A DNA stretch of 64,000 nt from an uncultured Spirochaetales bacterium (GCA_944388965.1 CALXKL010000002.1:62001-126000), one strand, 5' to 3'; positions 49,656-58,841 are shown, numbered from the stretch's first letter. Program-made: numbers and translations. Notes: a model not told the origin generated them from the sequence alone.

Positions 49656-49895
49656 ATGGCCGACAATCTCATGGATGCATTCCTCATCTACGTTGACTCC
49701 GACGACTCGGTACGCGAGGAGCTTGACAGGCGCATCATGTCCTGGCAAGGAGATGCAAGAGACATCACAAGAGAAGTGCTCATCCCCTTCGCCCGCGAGC
49801 ATGGCTACGAGATGACCGAAGCCGACGTCGAGTACTACAACGGCCATGAGAACGATGGAAGCGAGGTTCCTTCGTTCCTCCTTGAAAACGGCTGA
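49656..49895 (+). CDS. Small acidic protein with Nif11-like character, 79 aa
   Basis: MADNLMDAFLIYVDSDDSVREEL and the later REHGYEMTEADVEYY follow the pattern of Nif11-type domains (short helix, DxxLRxxL, AxxxGYxxTxxDL), although spacing is longer than usual. The tail HENDGSEVPSFLLENG has no double-glycine cleavage site and no core of Cys/Ser/Thr, so a peptide-natural-product precursor is unlikely. CAGGAG precedes the ATG. No modification enzyme is near. Function unknown. Confidence 0.6.
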   Translation: MADNLMDAFLIYVDSDDSVREELDRRIMSWQGDARDITREVLIPFAREHGYEMTEADVEYYNGHENDGSEVPSFLLENG

Positions 49896-49977
49896 TCACA
49901 TCCTCCCCACCCTTTGATCATCACGGCAAAACACACCCGTTTCCCGATACCAGCCTGCTGCAATCTAAATATTATTC

Positions 49978-50006
49978 TTGACACCATATTATATTACATA
50001 TAATAT
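49978..50006 (+). promoter_or_regulatory. Promoter overlapped by a perfect palindrome (PadR operon)
   Basis: TTGACA (49978-49983) with -10 candidates TATAAT (49999-50004, 15-base spacer) or TAATAT (50001-50006, 17-base spacer). ATATTATAT-TAC-ATATAATAT (49986-50006) is a perfect nine-base-pair dyad covering the spacer and -10 box, as expected for PadR autorepression. Confidence 0.75.
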
Positions 50007-50025
50007 TCTAATCGAGGTAGAAGAA

Positions 50026-50343
50026 ATGAAGTTCCAGATCACCGCCACCCTGCTCGAAGCCTGCGTCTTGTCGCTGCTTGGAGACGGCCCGGCCTACGGC
50101 TACATCATCACACAGCGCCTGCAGGACAAGGTGGAATGCAGCGAATCGACCTTGTACCCGGTCCTCCGCCGTCTCGAGAAGGACGGTCTGCTCACCTCCT
50201 ACAACCGCGAGGCGAACGGAAGGAACAGGAAATTCTACAAGTTGACGGAGGAAGGCCGCCTCCAGCTTGCCGACATGCGTCGGGAATGGGAGCGGTACAA
50301 GACTCTGGTGGACGATCTCATCGGCAAGGAGGTAGGGACATGA
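50026..50343 (+). CDS. PadR-family regulator
   Basis: The 105 residues begin MKFQITATLLEACVLSLLGD and contain GPAYGYIITQRLQD, SESTLYPVLRRLEKDGLL and NGRNRKFYKLTEEG, the winged-helix and wing signatures of PadR. The frame is open upstream to 49978, but that part overlaps the promoter. It is first in a three-gene operon with four-base overlaps (ATGA) between all genes, and is probably autoregulated. Confidence 0.93.
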   Translation: MKFQITATLLEACVLSLLGDGPAYGYIITQRLQDKVECSESTLYPVLRRLEKDGLLTSYNREANGRNRKFYKLTEEGRLQLADMRREWERYKTLVDDLIGKEVGT

Positions 50344-50843
50344 GGAAGAAGGACTATCTTGAACAGCTCAGGAAGCTGTTGGAAGAGAATCTCGCCAAGG
50401 CGGATGCGGATGATGCCTATGCCTATTACACCGAACTCTTCGACGAGGAGGAGTTCGGCACACTGGTCGAGAGGATCGGCACGCCTGAAGACGTGGTGCA
50501 TAGGCTGATTGACGAGGAGATGGAAGTCTCGCTTTACAGCGCACGCCACAGCATCAGGCGTGGTGCCCGTCTGCTTGGCAGGATGCTGTCAGGTGGTGGA
50601 AAGGGTTGCATCCTTGCCGTCCTGGACATCCTGATGATGGTAGTCGTCATACTTCTATCGGCACTGGCGGCAATCATTCTGGCGATGAGGATAGGCACAT
50701 ACATGAAGCTCGGCACCCTTCTGATGCCGTACATGCTCGCCTACACGACCATGATGATCGCGCTTGTCATAGTCGTGATGATGACGCTCAGGCACCTGCC
50801 CTATCTTGCAGCGTTCATCGATGAAGGGAGGAAGAGGACATGA
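50340..50843 (+). CDS. DUF1700-like membrane protein, 167 aa
   Basis: The N-terminus MRKKDYLEQLRKLLEENL with YYTELFDEEE and RIGTPEDVVHRLIDEEM matches the helical DUF1700 start, commonly encoded after PadR regulators. Two hydrophobic helices follow (about 85-115 and 120-145). It is likely a small inner-membrane protein of the PadR operon; mechanism unknown. The frame upstream lies inside padR and is discounted. Confidence 0.8.
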   Translation: MRKKDYLEQLRKLLEENLAKADADDAYAYYTELFDEEEFGTLVERIGTPEDVVHRLIDEEMEVSLYSARHSIRRGARLLGRMLSGGGKGCILAVLDILMMVVVILLSALAAIILAMRIGTYMKLGTLLMPYMLAYTTMMIALVIVVMMTLRHLPYLAAFIDEGRKRT

Positions 50844-51712
50844 GAAGAGCAAGAAGATCGACGATCGTCCTTACGGCAGTGTTCGTCCTGTCTGCACTTG
50901 TCGCGATATCGGCCATGATGATGCTTTTGGCGTCACCTGCATCCGTCCAGAAGGAGATGATCCAGTACAAGGCGCTGATGGACAGCCAGGTCGCCTTCCG
51001 CCTGACCTGGTGGAGATGGCCTGCCAAGGCAAGGGAACTGTATGACGAGCTGGAGCCGCAGGTTGCCGATGTGGACTGGTCCATGCCCATGGCCACCTAC
51101 GACGAGGCCATGGCCAGACTCATGTTCCGTATGGACGACACCAGCGAGAGCCGCTTCTTCGAGCTCAGGGCCAAGGGCGCCGGGAATCTTACAGCGCTGG
51201 AGACGAGACAGCTTCTGGGCTTCACGGCAGGAAGCGGTGCCGGGTGGTTCCTCGACGATCCCGTCTACGAGGAGCTCGCATCACACCTCGGTTTCGAGTC
51301 GGTCGACGACATGCTCTGCTTCAGGAACATCTGGGTCGACTATGTGCCGCAGGATCTGATGGACAGACAGGTATTCGAATACTACTCGCTCAGGGAGCTA
51401 TACGACATGTGGGGGGATGGCTGCATATCCGTCGAAGGCACATCGATTCCGCTTGAGGAAGGCGTGCTGAAGTCGATGTCGACGCTGCCCGGATGGGCAC
51501 AGGATCCTTCCGCCGACCTGACCAGGGAGCAGACACAGGAGCTGGTCGACATCGCCATGGACAGCGAGACGATGATGAGAAAGCTCCTGCCCCAGCTTCG
51601 CCGCAACGCGGAGATGTACGGTATAGCCTACCCATGGAGGGAGAGTGCACAGGACCATGTGAAGGCGGCGTACATTGAAGAGAGATTCACCCAGATGGGT
51701 CTCATGGACTGA
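50840..51712 (+). CDS. Membrane-anchored protein of unknown function, 290 aa
   Basis: One N-terminal hydrophobic helix (about 8-33) anchors an acidic, mostly helical domain that is probably outside the cytoplasm (for example EALMDSQVAF-like helices and repeated aromatic/acidic stretches such as YDELEPQVADVDWS). No family is recognised. It is the third gene of the PadR-DUF1700 operon, overlapping by four bases; in related operons the third gene often encodes an envelope adhesin-like protein of the DUF4097 type, but the beta-helical repeats of that family are not visible here. Confidence 0.65.
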   Translation: MRRARRSTIVLTAVFVLSALVAISAMMMLLASPASVQKEMIQYKALMDSQVAFRLTWWRWPAKARELYDELEPQVADVDWSMPMATYDEAMARLMFRMDDTSESRFFELRAKGAGNLTALETRQLLGFTAGSGAGWFLDDPVYEELASHLGFESVDDMLCFRNIWVDYVPQDLMDRQVFEYYSLRELYDMWGDGCISVEGTSIPLEEGVLKSMSTLPGWAQDPSADLTREQTQELVDIAMDSETMMRKLLPQLRRNAEMYGIAYPWRESAQDHVKAAYIEERFTQMGLMD

Positions 51713-51730
51713 GAGCACGATCAGCGACGA

Positions 51731-51773
51731 AAAACCAATCGGCAGGGCGGCCTCATGCGTCAGCCCTGCCGAT
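51731..51773 (-). terminator. Terminator at the end of the flavin-binding protein gene
   Basis: Minus strand ATCGGCAGGGC, 14-base loop, GCCCTGCCGAT, then TGGTTTTTCG. The perfect 11-base-pair stem spans the stop codon of the gene at 51753-52238. Confidence 0.8.
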
Positions 51774-52238
51774 GTGCTCCTGCTCCTGGAGGGAATACGT
51801 TCCCAGGGTCGGATCGGCGATCTCGAGGAAGGGTCTGTCATCGATATATCTCCAGCGTTCGACCCTGGTGATCGTGACCTTGTACAGCCTCTCGCTTTCA
51901 AGAGCGGTGTATCTTTCGAATGCAGATGGATATAGTCGCTTGAATGCATTGCAAAAGGCATCATGCTCCATTGGCCGCCCGACCTGCTCGGCACTGCCCT
52001 CGATCTGGGTGTCGCCGAAGCAGAGGGCCACATGGGGATTCTCCTTCAGCTGCAGGTGCTTGCGCGATGACGAGAACGTCTGGAAATACAGATGTCCATC
52101 CAGGGCGACGACGCTCATCATCCGGGACGAGACAAGCCCATCCGACCGGGATGTGGAGAGCACCATGTGTCTGCCCTCCCCTATGTCGTTCCAAATGTTC
52201 TCCATCATCCGGATGCATCCGGTCCTGCAATCTTTCAT
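51753..52238 (-). CDS. Pyridoxamine 5'-phosphate oxidase-like flavin-binding protein
   Basis: The 161 residues show the split-barrel FMN-binding pattern: HMVLSTSRSDGLVSSRMMSV, LYFQTFSSSRKHLQLKENP and HVALCFGDTQIEGSAEQVG. These proteins reduce or bind small substrates with FMN or F420; true PdxH specificity is not implied. The chosen ATG (52238) overlaps the stop of the upstream hydrolase gene by four bases. It is last in a TIGR04076-hydrolase-flavoprotein series. Confidence 0.8.
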   Translation of the reverse strand: MKDCRTGCIRMMENIWNDIGEGRHMVLSTSRSDGLVSSRMMSVVALDGHLYFQTFSSSRKHLQLKENPHVALCFGDTQIEGSAEQVGRPMEHDAFCNAFKRLYPSAFERYTALESERLYKVTITRVERWRYIDDRPFLEIADPTLGTYSLQEQEHIGRADA

Positions 52239-52807
52239 TCCCATTTCCTCAGATCACATGCTTCAAGGCTGTCGATGACGAACGACACGATCTCTCCCGT
52301 GATGCGGTCCGTTGATTCTCCATCGCCGGTCTTGAGGCTGTGCCCAACCCCATCCACGACCATGACGGGAAAGCCATGATTCCGGCCATATGACACGAGG
52401 TCGGCGCTCTTCATCAACGGATCTGTGTCTCCGATGACGGCACATGTGACATCGGTTGATGACGAGATCCGGACAAGGGCATCCGGCGTAGGTGTAAGCA
52501 GGACATGCCTGGCGGCGATTGACATAAGGTCGGAATACTTCAGCGCACTGATGCAGCCCAGGCTCTTGGAGACGAAGAGCACCTCGTCGCATCCGTCATC
52601 AAGACCTTCGCTCTCGAGAGAGCATATGGCAAAGCCGAGAGCGATGGCTCCAGCCTCTTCCACAGTCTCTATCGGTGTGAAGGGAATCGAGGACCACTCG
52701 AGCGGAACGACCGTCCAGCCACGAGCCTCCAAAAGGGATTGCAGACGCAGGAACAGGGCCTCCCTGCATGTGTATCCCGTACCGGGAAAGAAAACGGCTT
52801 TTCTCAT
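52235..52807 (-). CDS. Small alpha/beta hydrolase, 190 aa
   Basis: The fold is suggested by MRKAVFFPGTGYTC (oxyanion strand), a nucleophile elbow-like VSKSLGCISAL (S-K-S-L-G in place of GxSxG), IGDTDPL (acid) and VDGVGHSLKTGD (histidine). No signal peptide. The frame extends upstream to 52894 but crosses the neighbouring gene end; the ATG at 52807 has AGAGGTGCC before it. Substrate unknown. Confidence 0.7.
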   Translation of the reverse strand: MRKAVFFPGTGYTCREALFLRLQSLLEARGWTVVPLEWSSIPFTPIETVEEAGAIALGFAICSLESEGLDDGCDEVLFVSKSLGCISALKYSDLMSIAARHVLLTPTPDALVRISSSTDVTCAVIGDTDPLMKSADLVSYGRNHGFPVMVVDGVGHSLKTGDGESTDRITGEIVSFVIDSLEACDLRKWE

Positions 52808-52829
52808 GGCTTCGGCACCTCTCTTCTTT

Positions 52830-53153
52830 TCATGAGGAGAAATCATCATCGATTCTGGTGATTTCGAACGACACGGGACGGATGCCGTCACCACAGCATC
52901 CTATGGTCTGTCCCTCTCTCCTGTTCCATGGAGTGTACGATGCTCCATTCGAAATCGCCGTAACGGCACGGCAGATGTCAAGCCAGGCGGCAGGGCACAA
53001 CCCCTCGGGCTTCTCATTATCTCCGGTGTATATGAAGACATCGCCCACAGAATGCATAGGGCATGGACCGACTGCGTCTCCATCGGACAGGTATTCCATT
53101 GCAAGATCCTGGTGGAGATCTACACGGATCACCTTGATGCCTACCTTGTACAT
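52830..53153 (-). CDS. TIGR04076-family protein
   Basis: The 107 residues match the pattern of this uncharacterised family: GPCPMHSVGDVFIYTG, PEGLCPAAWLDICRAVTAI and the C-terminal IGCCGDGIRPVSFEITRID. The conserved cysteines may bind metal. The frame extends to 53234, but TACAAT (53160-53165) ends six bases before the ATG at 53153, giving a leaderless message. It is divergent from pucR. Confidence 0.82.
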   Translation of the reverse strand: MYKVGIKVIRVDLHQDLAMEYLSDGDAVGPCPMHSVGDVFIYTGDNEKPEGLCPAAWLDICRAVTAISNGASYTPWNRREGQTIGCCGDGIRPVSFEITRIDDDFSS

Positions 53154-53159
53154 GAAGAC

Positions 53160-53165
53160 ATTGTA
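53160..53165 (-). promoter_or_regulatory. -10 box of the TIGR04076 gene
   Basis: TACAAT on the minus strand, six bases before the ATG; a TTGCAC lies about 19 bases upstream. Confidence 0.45.
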
Positions 53166-53245
53166 GCATGCGCAGAAAACAAATGTGCAACTTAGCTTCC
53201 TGACAGAACCCGGATTGAAAATCCTACGGCACATGTATGCACTTC

Positions 53246-53274
53246 TTCATTCAATTGCATGATTGGATTAGAAT
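53246..53274 (+). promoter_or_regulatory. pucR promoter
   Basis: TTCATT (53246-53251), 17 bases, TAGAAT (53269-53274), six bases, ATG at 53281. No ribosome site. Confidence 0.55.
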
Positions 53275-53280
53275 TTTTCC

Positions 53281-54813
53281 ATGAGCCTATCGATAAAAAG
53301 AATACTGGAACTTCCATCGATGAGAGGTGCCGAACTCGTCGCTGGAGCCGGCGCGCTTGACAGGACCGTCTCATCCGTCTCCGTACTGGAATACTCGAAT
53401 CCGGATGATGTCCAGAACGCCCTGTTCGAGGCTATAAGCTTCGAAGGAAACGAGGTCGTCATAACCGCATTCGCATCGATCGCCGACGACCCTGACGCGC
53501 AGATCAAGGCCGTCCAGCGGCTCATCAAGGCTGGAGAGGTCGGACTGATACTGTACTACGTAGGCATTTTGATGCCGGGAATAGACCAGAGGCTGATCAG
53601 GCTTGCCGACGAGAATGACTTTGCGATGATCAGGATGCCAAGTCTGAAGTCTCTGCGCTACAGCGATGCAATCAGCGACATCAGCGAGGCGATCATGAAG
53701 GAGGAACGGCAGGACGGGCTTATCGTCGAGATCCTCGAGGAGATGAGCCGCCTTCGCTCAGACGAGAGGACTGTCACGACTGTGCTGAAGATGTTGCGTG
53801 ACCGGCTCAGGGCAGGATTCATCCTGGGCGACCGCGATGGCAGAGTCCTGAACATCTCCACATATCCACATGGCAGGGAAGATGATGTAAGGACCATGTT
53901 CGAGAACGGTTCGCTCGACCACGCATGGGCCATCAGGCGCACATTCCTCGAGTCCCCGACCAGAGGCAAGCTGGTCCTGACCATGCTGAGGGAGAACGGG
54001 ATTCCTCTTTCAGATGAACAGGTGGAGACCGTGCGCGAGACGGTGCATCTGTTTCTCGCGATATGGTCGCCCGACCATGGCAAGGCCGTGATAAGCCAGC
54101 TGGTGAAGGCCATACTCCAGGACGAGAGCCTGAAGATGAGACGGCTGGGGGACATGTTCAGCATAGACGTCGGAAGTCTGGACACGATGTTCATGGTCAG
54201 ACCGAAGAAGGCAGGAGTGAACATTCTGGACGATTCCATGTCCAGGATCTCCGCATTCGTCTCGAGACCTGTGATGGACGAGTACGAGGACTACGTCGTC
54301 CTCTTCCTCGCCTCGTCGATGGGGCCGGACGTAATACAGGCGATCGCCGATGCTCTGACCGGCGATGACCGCATCCTCGTCACGATCTACAATCTGAAAG
54401 ACACCGGCGATGTGAGGAGAGCCTATCTCGAGGCCTCTGCGTCGGCGATGCAGGCCCATCTGACATTCGCTCGGGATGTCCTGTCACATGCACACATCAG
54501 GATGATCGACTACTGCATGAAGGCGATCGGGAAAGGAGAGGACGAGATCAGGGACATCCTATCGCTTCTCGATCCTCTGACAAGACAGAGCGACCACGAG
54601 GACCTTGTCAGAACTCTGGAGGTCTGGGCTCTGGATGCAGGCATGAGCACACTGCAGACATCAAAGATCCTCGACGTCCACAACAACACGGTGAAGTACC
54701 GTATAAGGAGGATCTCGAATCTGCTGGGCGATGACGTGACGAGGGCCCCGCTGAGCGTTCTGCTCTACAGGGCCCTCATGCTTACGAGGATCCTGAGACT
54801 GCAGTCAGGCTAA
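53281..54813 (+). CDS. PucR-family transcriptional regulator
   Basis: The 510 residues have an N-terminal PucR sensor domain (about 8-125, IKRILELPSMRGAELVAGAG), a middle GAF-like region, and a C-terminal helix-turn-helix (LEVWALDAGMSTLQTSKILD, VHNNTVKYRIRRISNLLG). Members activate purine, hydantoin or other nitrogen-compound catabolism in response to the substrate. It converges with and overlaps by nine bases the hyuA-like gene, so it is the natural candidate regulator of that operon. Confidence 0.9.
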   Translation: MSLSIKRILELPSMRGAELVAGAGALDRTVSSVSVLEYSNPDDVQNALFEAISFEGNEVVITAFASIADDPDAQIKAVQRLIKAGEVGLILYYVGILMPGIDQRLIRLADENDFAMIRMPSLKSLRYSDAISDISEAIMKEERQDGLIVEILEEMSRLRSDERTVTTVLKMLRDRLRAGFILGDRDGRVLNISTYPHGREDDVRTMFENGSLDHAWAIRRTFLESPTRGKLVLTMLRENGIPLSDEQVETVRETVHLFLAIWSPDHGKAVISQLVKAILQDESLKMRRLGDMFSIDVGSLDTMFMVRPKKAGVNILDDSMSRISAFVSRPVMDEYEDYVVLFLASSMGPDVIQAIADALTGDDRILVTIYNLKDTGDVRRAYLEASASAMQAHLTFARDVLSHAHIRMIDYCMKAIGKGEDEIRDILSLLDPLTRQSDHEDLVRTLEVWALDAGMSTLQTSKILDVHNNTVKYRIRRISNLLGDDVTRAPLSVLLYRALMLTRILRLQSG

Positions 54814-56367
54814 CTCCCCTGCCGCCTTTATCCTGATCCGGACCATATTGCCGGGATAATACTGCAAAGGCACGTCCTCCAGCTCGACTATCTCGACGCT
54901 GTCCATCAGTGCGCCGGAGCGGGACGCTTCGAGAATCGCCTCGTTCGATGCCAGTTGCAACGCCTTCTCGCGTTCGATCTCATCGTAGCTGACAAGCTTC
55001 TCGTAATAGCCGCTGACCTTGCTCATCGCGCTTCCTATGGCGTTTGCACATCCGAAGTGGGCAGGCATGACGACCTTGCGTGCACCCGCGATGCGTTGCG
55101 GGACGATGATCGAGCCACCTCCTGTCAGAACCACGTCCACATCATCGGCAGAGAGCTTCATGGAATCGATTGCATCCTCGATCATCTCTCTGATCACATC
55201 CATTGCATCGAGGGCAAGCTGCCTGTCCAGCGAAGCGACCAGGCTCCTGTCGCCGACGTCGGCCATGCCGAGGAACACGGCGATATCGGTCGCCGTGAGA
55301 GTATCGCCACCGAACACCAACGCCTTCGATGTAATCCTGTATCCGACGCTGTCAGGACCGACAGTGACGCTTCCATCCTCATGACGGCGGACGATACTAC
55401 CACCACCAAGACCTATCGAGATCACGTCCGGCATGCGGAAGTTGGTCCTCACACCGCCGATGGTCACAGCCACTCCGCTTTCCCTCGGGAAGCCGTTCTG
55501 GAGCGCACCGATGTCGGTCGTGGTCCCTCCGACGTCCACGATGATGGCGTTCTGGAGGTCCGACAGATAGCTCGCGCCCCTTATGCTGTTTGTAGGTCCG
55601 CAGGCTATTGTAAGCACCGGCCATCTGAGGGCGTCTTCGATGCTCATGAGCGTTCCATCGTTCTGTGAGAGATACAGGCGCACGTTCTCGAGCCCTTCGT
55701 CCTTCAGGCTCTTTGCAAAGCCCTGGGTGAAGGCCCGCGCCACCTTGTGGAGAGCGGCGTTGAGGATGGTCGCGTTCTCACGTTCGACAAGTCCCATGGA
55801 GCCGATCTCGCTCGACAGCGAGATGTGCACATCCACCCCGAGCACCTGGGTGGCGATCTCCCTCACCCTCTTCTCCTGGTCGTCGCGCAGTGTCGAGAAC
55901 ACGCCGGAGACCGCAAGTGCATCGACCTTGCCTTTCACGGATTCCAGAAAGTCTCTGAGTGCATCCTCATCAAGTTCGCTTAGGATCTTTCCGTCGTATT
56001 CGTAACCACCGCCTATGACCGTCCAGTGACGGCACACCTGTTTGAGTTCCATAGGCCAGTCCGTCATCGGATCTATGCCGGTGGTCGCAGGAGCACCAAG
56101 TCTGACCAGGGCAACCTGGGCCAGGCTCTTCCTCTCAACGATGGCATTAGTGCACTGGGTCGTTCCAAGCATGGCCTTGTCCACGTCGAGTGCATCGATT
56201 CCGGAGAGTCTGAGTACCGTCCTTACGGCCTCCATTATGCCGGTGTATACATCACCGCTTGTCGGGACCTTGGTCTCGGCCACGACATTGCGCTTCTCGT
56301 CGAGAATCACGGCATCGGTGTTTGTGCCGCCTACATCTATTCCCATTCTGTATTTCATGTCCTGCAC
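54805..56367 (-). CDS. Hydantoinase A/5-oxoprolinase family protein
   Basis: The 520 residues are an ASKHA-fold ATPase: MGIDVGGTNTDAVILDEKRN (phosphate 1), STLRDDQEKRVREIA, VDVGGTTTDIGALQNGFPRE (phosphate 2) and VLTGGGSIIVPQRIAGARKV. This matches the N-methylhydantoinase (ATP-hydrolysing) A subunit. No B subunit follows; instead a DUF917 protein is encoded just upstream with a 13-base overlap, a pairing seen in many genomes. Substrate is a lactam or hydantoin at best guess. Confidence 0.88.
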   Translation of the reverse strand: MQDMKYRMGIDVGGTNTDAVILDEKRNVVAETKVPTSGDVYTGIMEAVRTVLRLSGIDALDVDKAMLGTTQCTNAIVERKSLAQVALVRLGAPATTGIDPMTDWPMELKQVCRHWTVIGGGYEYDGKILSELDEDALRDFLESVKGKVDALAVSGVFSTLRDDQEKRVREIATQVLGVDVHISLSSEIGSMGLVERENATILNAALHKVARAFTQGFAKSLKDEGLENVRLYLSQNDGTLMSIEDALRWPVLTIACGPTNSIRGASYLSDLQNAIIVDVGGTTTDIGALQNGFPRESGVAVTIGGVRTNFRMPDVISIGLGGGSIVRRHEDGSVTVGPDSVGYRITSKALVFGGDTLTATDIAVFLGMADVGDRSLVASLDRQLALDAMDVIREMIEDAIDSMKLSADDVDVVLTGGGSIIVPQRIAGARKVVMPAHFGCANAIGSAMSKVSGYYEKLVSYDEIEREKALQLASNEAILEASRSGALMDSVEIVELEDVPLQYYPGNMVRIRIKAAGELA

Positions 56368-57440
56368 CTCTCCTCAAGCGGAATATAGTCGGTATCGAGA
56401 CCGAAATAGCGAGGCCCCACCAGGGCCAGCCCCTCTTCGGTCCTCCAGCGTTCGAAGCACTTCAGTCCGACTACGAGCACCCTCTTTCCATACCTCAATG
56501 CATCTGTCGGGACAGGAGTGAAGGAATTGCAATCAACCAGACAGATGAGGTCCGGGACGGTGGCAATGATTCTTGAATCGACCATTGCACACAGGTTCTC
56601 GTTCTGGAACTCAACGGCAGCCCTGTGGCCCTTGTCGTCTCCAATCCCTTCAAGGACCACCGTGCCGAAGTTGAAGGCACCTCGCACCTCCCTCTTCACG
56701 TCCACGATCTTGCCCTTGAAGAGGCGCAGCCCGTTCGTGATTTCCAGAAAGCGTTCCTCAGTGCTGTCCTGACTCGTCTCCTTGATCGTCCTGAGGGCTC
56801 TTCCGAGCACTTCGCTCCGTGTGACGATGTTCCTGACACCGTAAGTCTTCATCTCCTTTCCGCTCATCGTGTACAGACAGACCGAGACGGATCCACCGCA
56901 TGACATCGTCACACTCCTGGCAAGCTCCTCGGTCCACTTGTTCGTTATGGTGTTGAAGATGCAGCTGTTGCCTTTCTCGTCGGTGAGAGCCATGGGAGTG
57001 GCACTCATTCCACCAATCGTGAAGGTCACCATCTGCAGCTCCGGAAAGGCGCGTCCCATGCCGTCCACGTCGACCAGGGGCAGGCCGAGTCTTGCCGCCG
57101 CGGCGATGGGCAGCATGCTGTTGACACCTCCCGCCTCAATGGGCATGAAGGCGAATATCTTCCTGCCGAAATACGATTCCACCATCTTTGCAAGAGTCCT
57201 GTATTCGCCACCGTTGATGGCCTTCTCACAAAGGACGGTGGGTGCACCCATCATCGCTATCGGGACTATGAATGCGTCATCTGGGACCTCATCCGGATCC
57301 ATCAGCGTCACCGGGCCGCAGTCCTTCACCGCATTGAGCGCAATCAGACGTCCGATATACGGATCCCCGCCTCCTCCAGCTCCAAGCAATGCCGCACCGA
57401 GTGCGATGTCATCGATCTCCCTTTCACCTATCTTCCTCAT
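56355..57440 (-). CDS. DUF917 domain protein
   Basis: The 361 residues begin ALGAALLGAGGGGDPYIGRL, the glycine-rich start of DUF917, and include PIEAGGVNSMLPIAAAARLG and VDVDGMGRAFPELQM. The family is uncharacterised but almost always lies beside HyuA-type ATPases and CodB-like permeases, as here; it may be the catalytic partner of the ATPase. Four-base overlap with the permease gene. Confidence 0.88.
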   Translation of the reverse strand: MRKIGEREIDDIALGAALLGAGGGGDPYIGRLIALNAVKDCGPVTLMDPDEVPDDAFIVPIAMMGAPTVLCEKAINGGEYRTLAKMVESYFGRKIFAFMPIEAGGVNSMLPIAAAARLGLPLVDVDGMGRAFPELQMVTFTIGGMSATPMALTDEKGNSCIFNTITNKWTEELARSVTMSCGGSVSVCLYTMSGKEMKTYGVRNIVTRSEVLGRALRTIKETSQDSTEERFLEITNGLRLFKGKIVDVKREVRGAFNFGTVVLEGIGDDKGHRAAVEFQNENLCAMVDSRIIATVPDLICLVDCNSFTPVPTDALRYGKRVLVVGLKCFERWRTEEGLALVGPRYFGLDTDYIPLEERCRT

Positions 57441-58684
57441 CTCTTCACACTCCCTGCCTTCTCGAAAACGACTATGAGAAGCATCGAAACGACTATTCCA
57501 TTCACCGGACCTATCAGGACCGGGGCAACGTTTCCCGTGATGTATGCGACCACGGCACCAATGGCGAAAGCAACGATACCAGGCCAGTACCAGCCCTCCT
57601 TCGCGACGAGGTTCTCCCGTCTTCCCTTCCCGACTATCCAGTAGGATCCGATCATGACACCTGCAATCGGCGGAATGAGGGCGGACAGGATGTTCAGAAA
57701 TGCCTCGAACCGGCTGAGAAGGCCGACTGCAGCCAGTACGGTTCCGATTGCGCCCGCGATGACAGTCGTGATTCTGAACCTGTCCTCGCCGAACCCGAAC
57801 AGGTTCGACATCGAAAGACCTCCGCTGTATGCATTTGTGACGTTCGTCGTCCAGGTGGCAAGCACGAGGGCCACGAGACCGAGAGCCGGGACACCCACCG
57901 CCGCAAGCACGAGCGACACATCATATTGACCGGTCACGATGGACAGTATCGAACCGATCAGCATCATCACCATGCCAGAGGGGAAGACGCCAAGCAGCGT
58001 GCTGCGGACGACATCGCCCCTGCTCTTCGCATAGCGCGAATAATCTCCGCTTATGACTCCGCCGAGGGCGAACGAGGCGACGACCATGCTGACGGCAGGG
58101 ATGAATCCCATCCTGCTGGTCGGCTGGAACGAGACGACCGCCTCCAGACCACCTGAGAGGAACGCCAGGATCATGGCATATGCCAGAACGATTACAAGAG
58201 CAGGCACCGCTACATAGTTGAGTATCTTCAACCCTTTGTATCCGTATGCGGCGGTAAGCAGCATGACTATTCCCCAGAATATGCTGGAAGCCCAGACAGG
58301 TATGTCAATGCCGGACATCGATGACACCATTGTGGAGAACGATTCTCCGCATACGGCGCTCTGTATTCCGAACCACCCGATGCATGCAATTGCAAGCATG
58401 AGGCTGATAATGAACTGGGCACCTTTCGTTCCGAGCACACTGGAAGCCATCGAGACCGTCGGCAGCCCCGTGTCGCAGCTCTCCATCCCTACAAGGCACA
58501 TGTAGGCACACACTATCCCATAGCCAACAAGGACCGCCAGCACGACCTGTACCAGTGACAGCCCCGTCCCCAGCACACCACCGATCATCAGACAGGGTAT
58601 GCAGATCATGCTCCCTGTCCAGATCATTGCAAGAGACAGCCAGCTCTGTCTCTCATCATCCCTTATCTCGTAATTCCCGCTCAT
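57437..58684 (-). CDS. Cytosine permease-like NCS1 transporter
   Basis: The 415 residues have about twelve hydrophobic segments and the NCS1 pattern (SWLSLAMIWTGSMICIPCLMIGGVL, VSMASSVLGTKGAQF, GGVISGDYSRYAKSRGD). CodB-like proteins import cytosine, hydantoin or related heterocycles with a proton or sodium ion. It is first in the permease-DUF917-HyuA operon; GAGGAGGTGGCTT precedes the ATG. Substrate is probably that of the two enzymes that follow. Confidence 0.88.
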   Translation of the reverse strand: MSGNYEIRDDERQSWLSLAMIWTGSMICIPCLMIGGVLGTGLSLVQVVLAVLVGYGIVCAYMCLVGMESCDTGLPTVSMASSVLGTKGAQFIISLMLAIACIGWFGIQSAVCGESFSTMVSSMSGIDIPVWASSIFWGIVMLLTAAYGYKGLKILNYVAVPALVIVLAYAMILAFLSGGLEAVVSFQPTSRMGFIPAVSMVVASFALGGVISGDYSRYAKSRGDVVRSTLLGVFPSGMVMMLIGSILSIVTGQYDVSLVLAAVGVPALGLVALVLATWTTNVTNAYSGGLSMSNLFGFGEDRFRITTVIAGAIGTVLAAVGLLSRFEAFLNILSALIPPIAGVMIGSYWIVGKGRRENLVAKEGWYWPGIVAFAIGAVVAYITGNVAPVLIGPVNGIVVSMLLIVVFEKAGSVKR

Positions 58685-58774
58685 AAGCCACCTCCTCAGG
58701 CTTCATGGTCAGGATTCTATATTCATCTGCAGGGGCAATGCATTGGACATGACGACAATCAAGCACTCCGATCA

Positions 58775-58790
58775 TTGTCCATATGGACAA
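58775..58790. promoter_or_regulatory. Perfect 16-bp palindrome between divergent operons
   Basis: TTGTCCATATGGACAA, eight-base arms, no mismatch. It lies between the codB-like operon and the Old Yellow Enzyme gene and could let one regulator, perhaps PucR, control both. No copy was noticed elsewhere in the window. Confidence 0.65.
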
Positions 58791-58812
58791 GATGAATGCA
58801 TATTCTTTCATT

Positions 58813-58841
58813 TTGCGTTATTCCGTCTCATGGTTTAAGAT
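58813..58841 (+). promoter_or_regulatory. Promoter of the flavin oxidoreductase gene
   Basis: TTGCGT (58813-58818), 17 bases, TAAGAT (58836-58841), seven bases, ATG at 58849. No ribosome site. Confidence 0.6.

Noticed and set aside
49656-49895. Nif11-type leader of a modified peptide
   Set aside because: No cleavage site, no core peptide and no modifying enzyme nearby.
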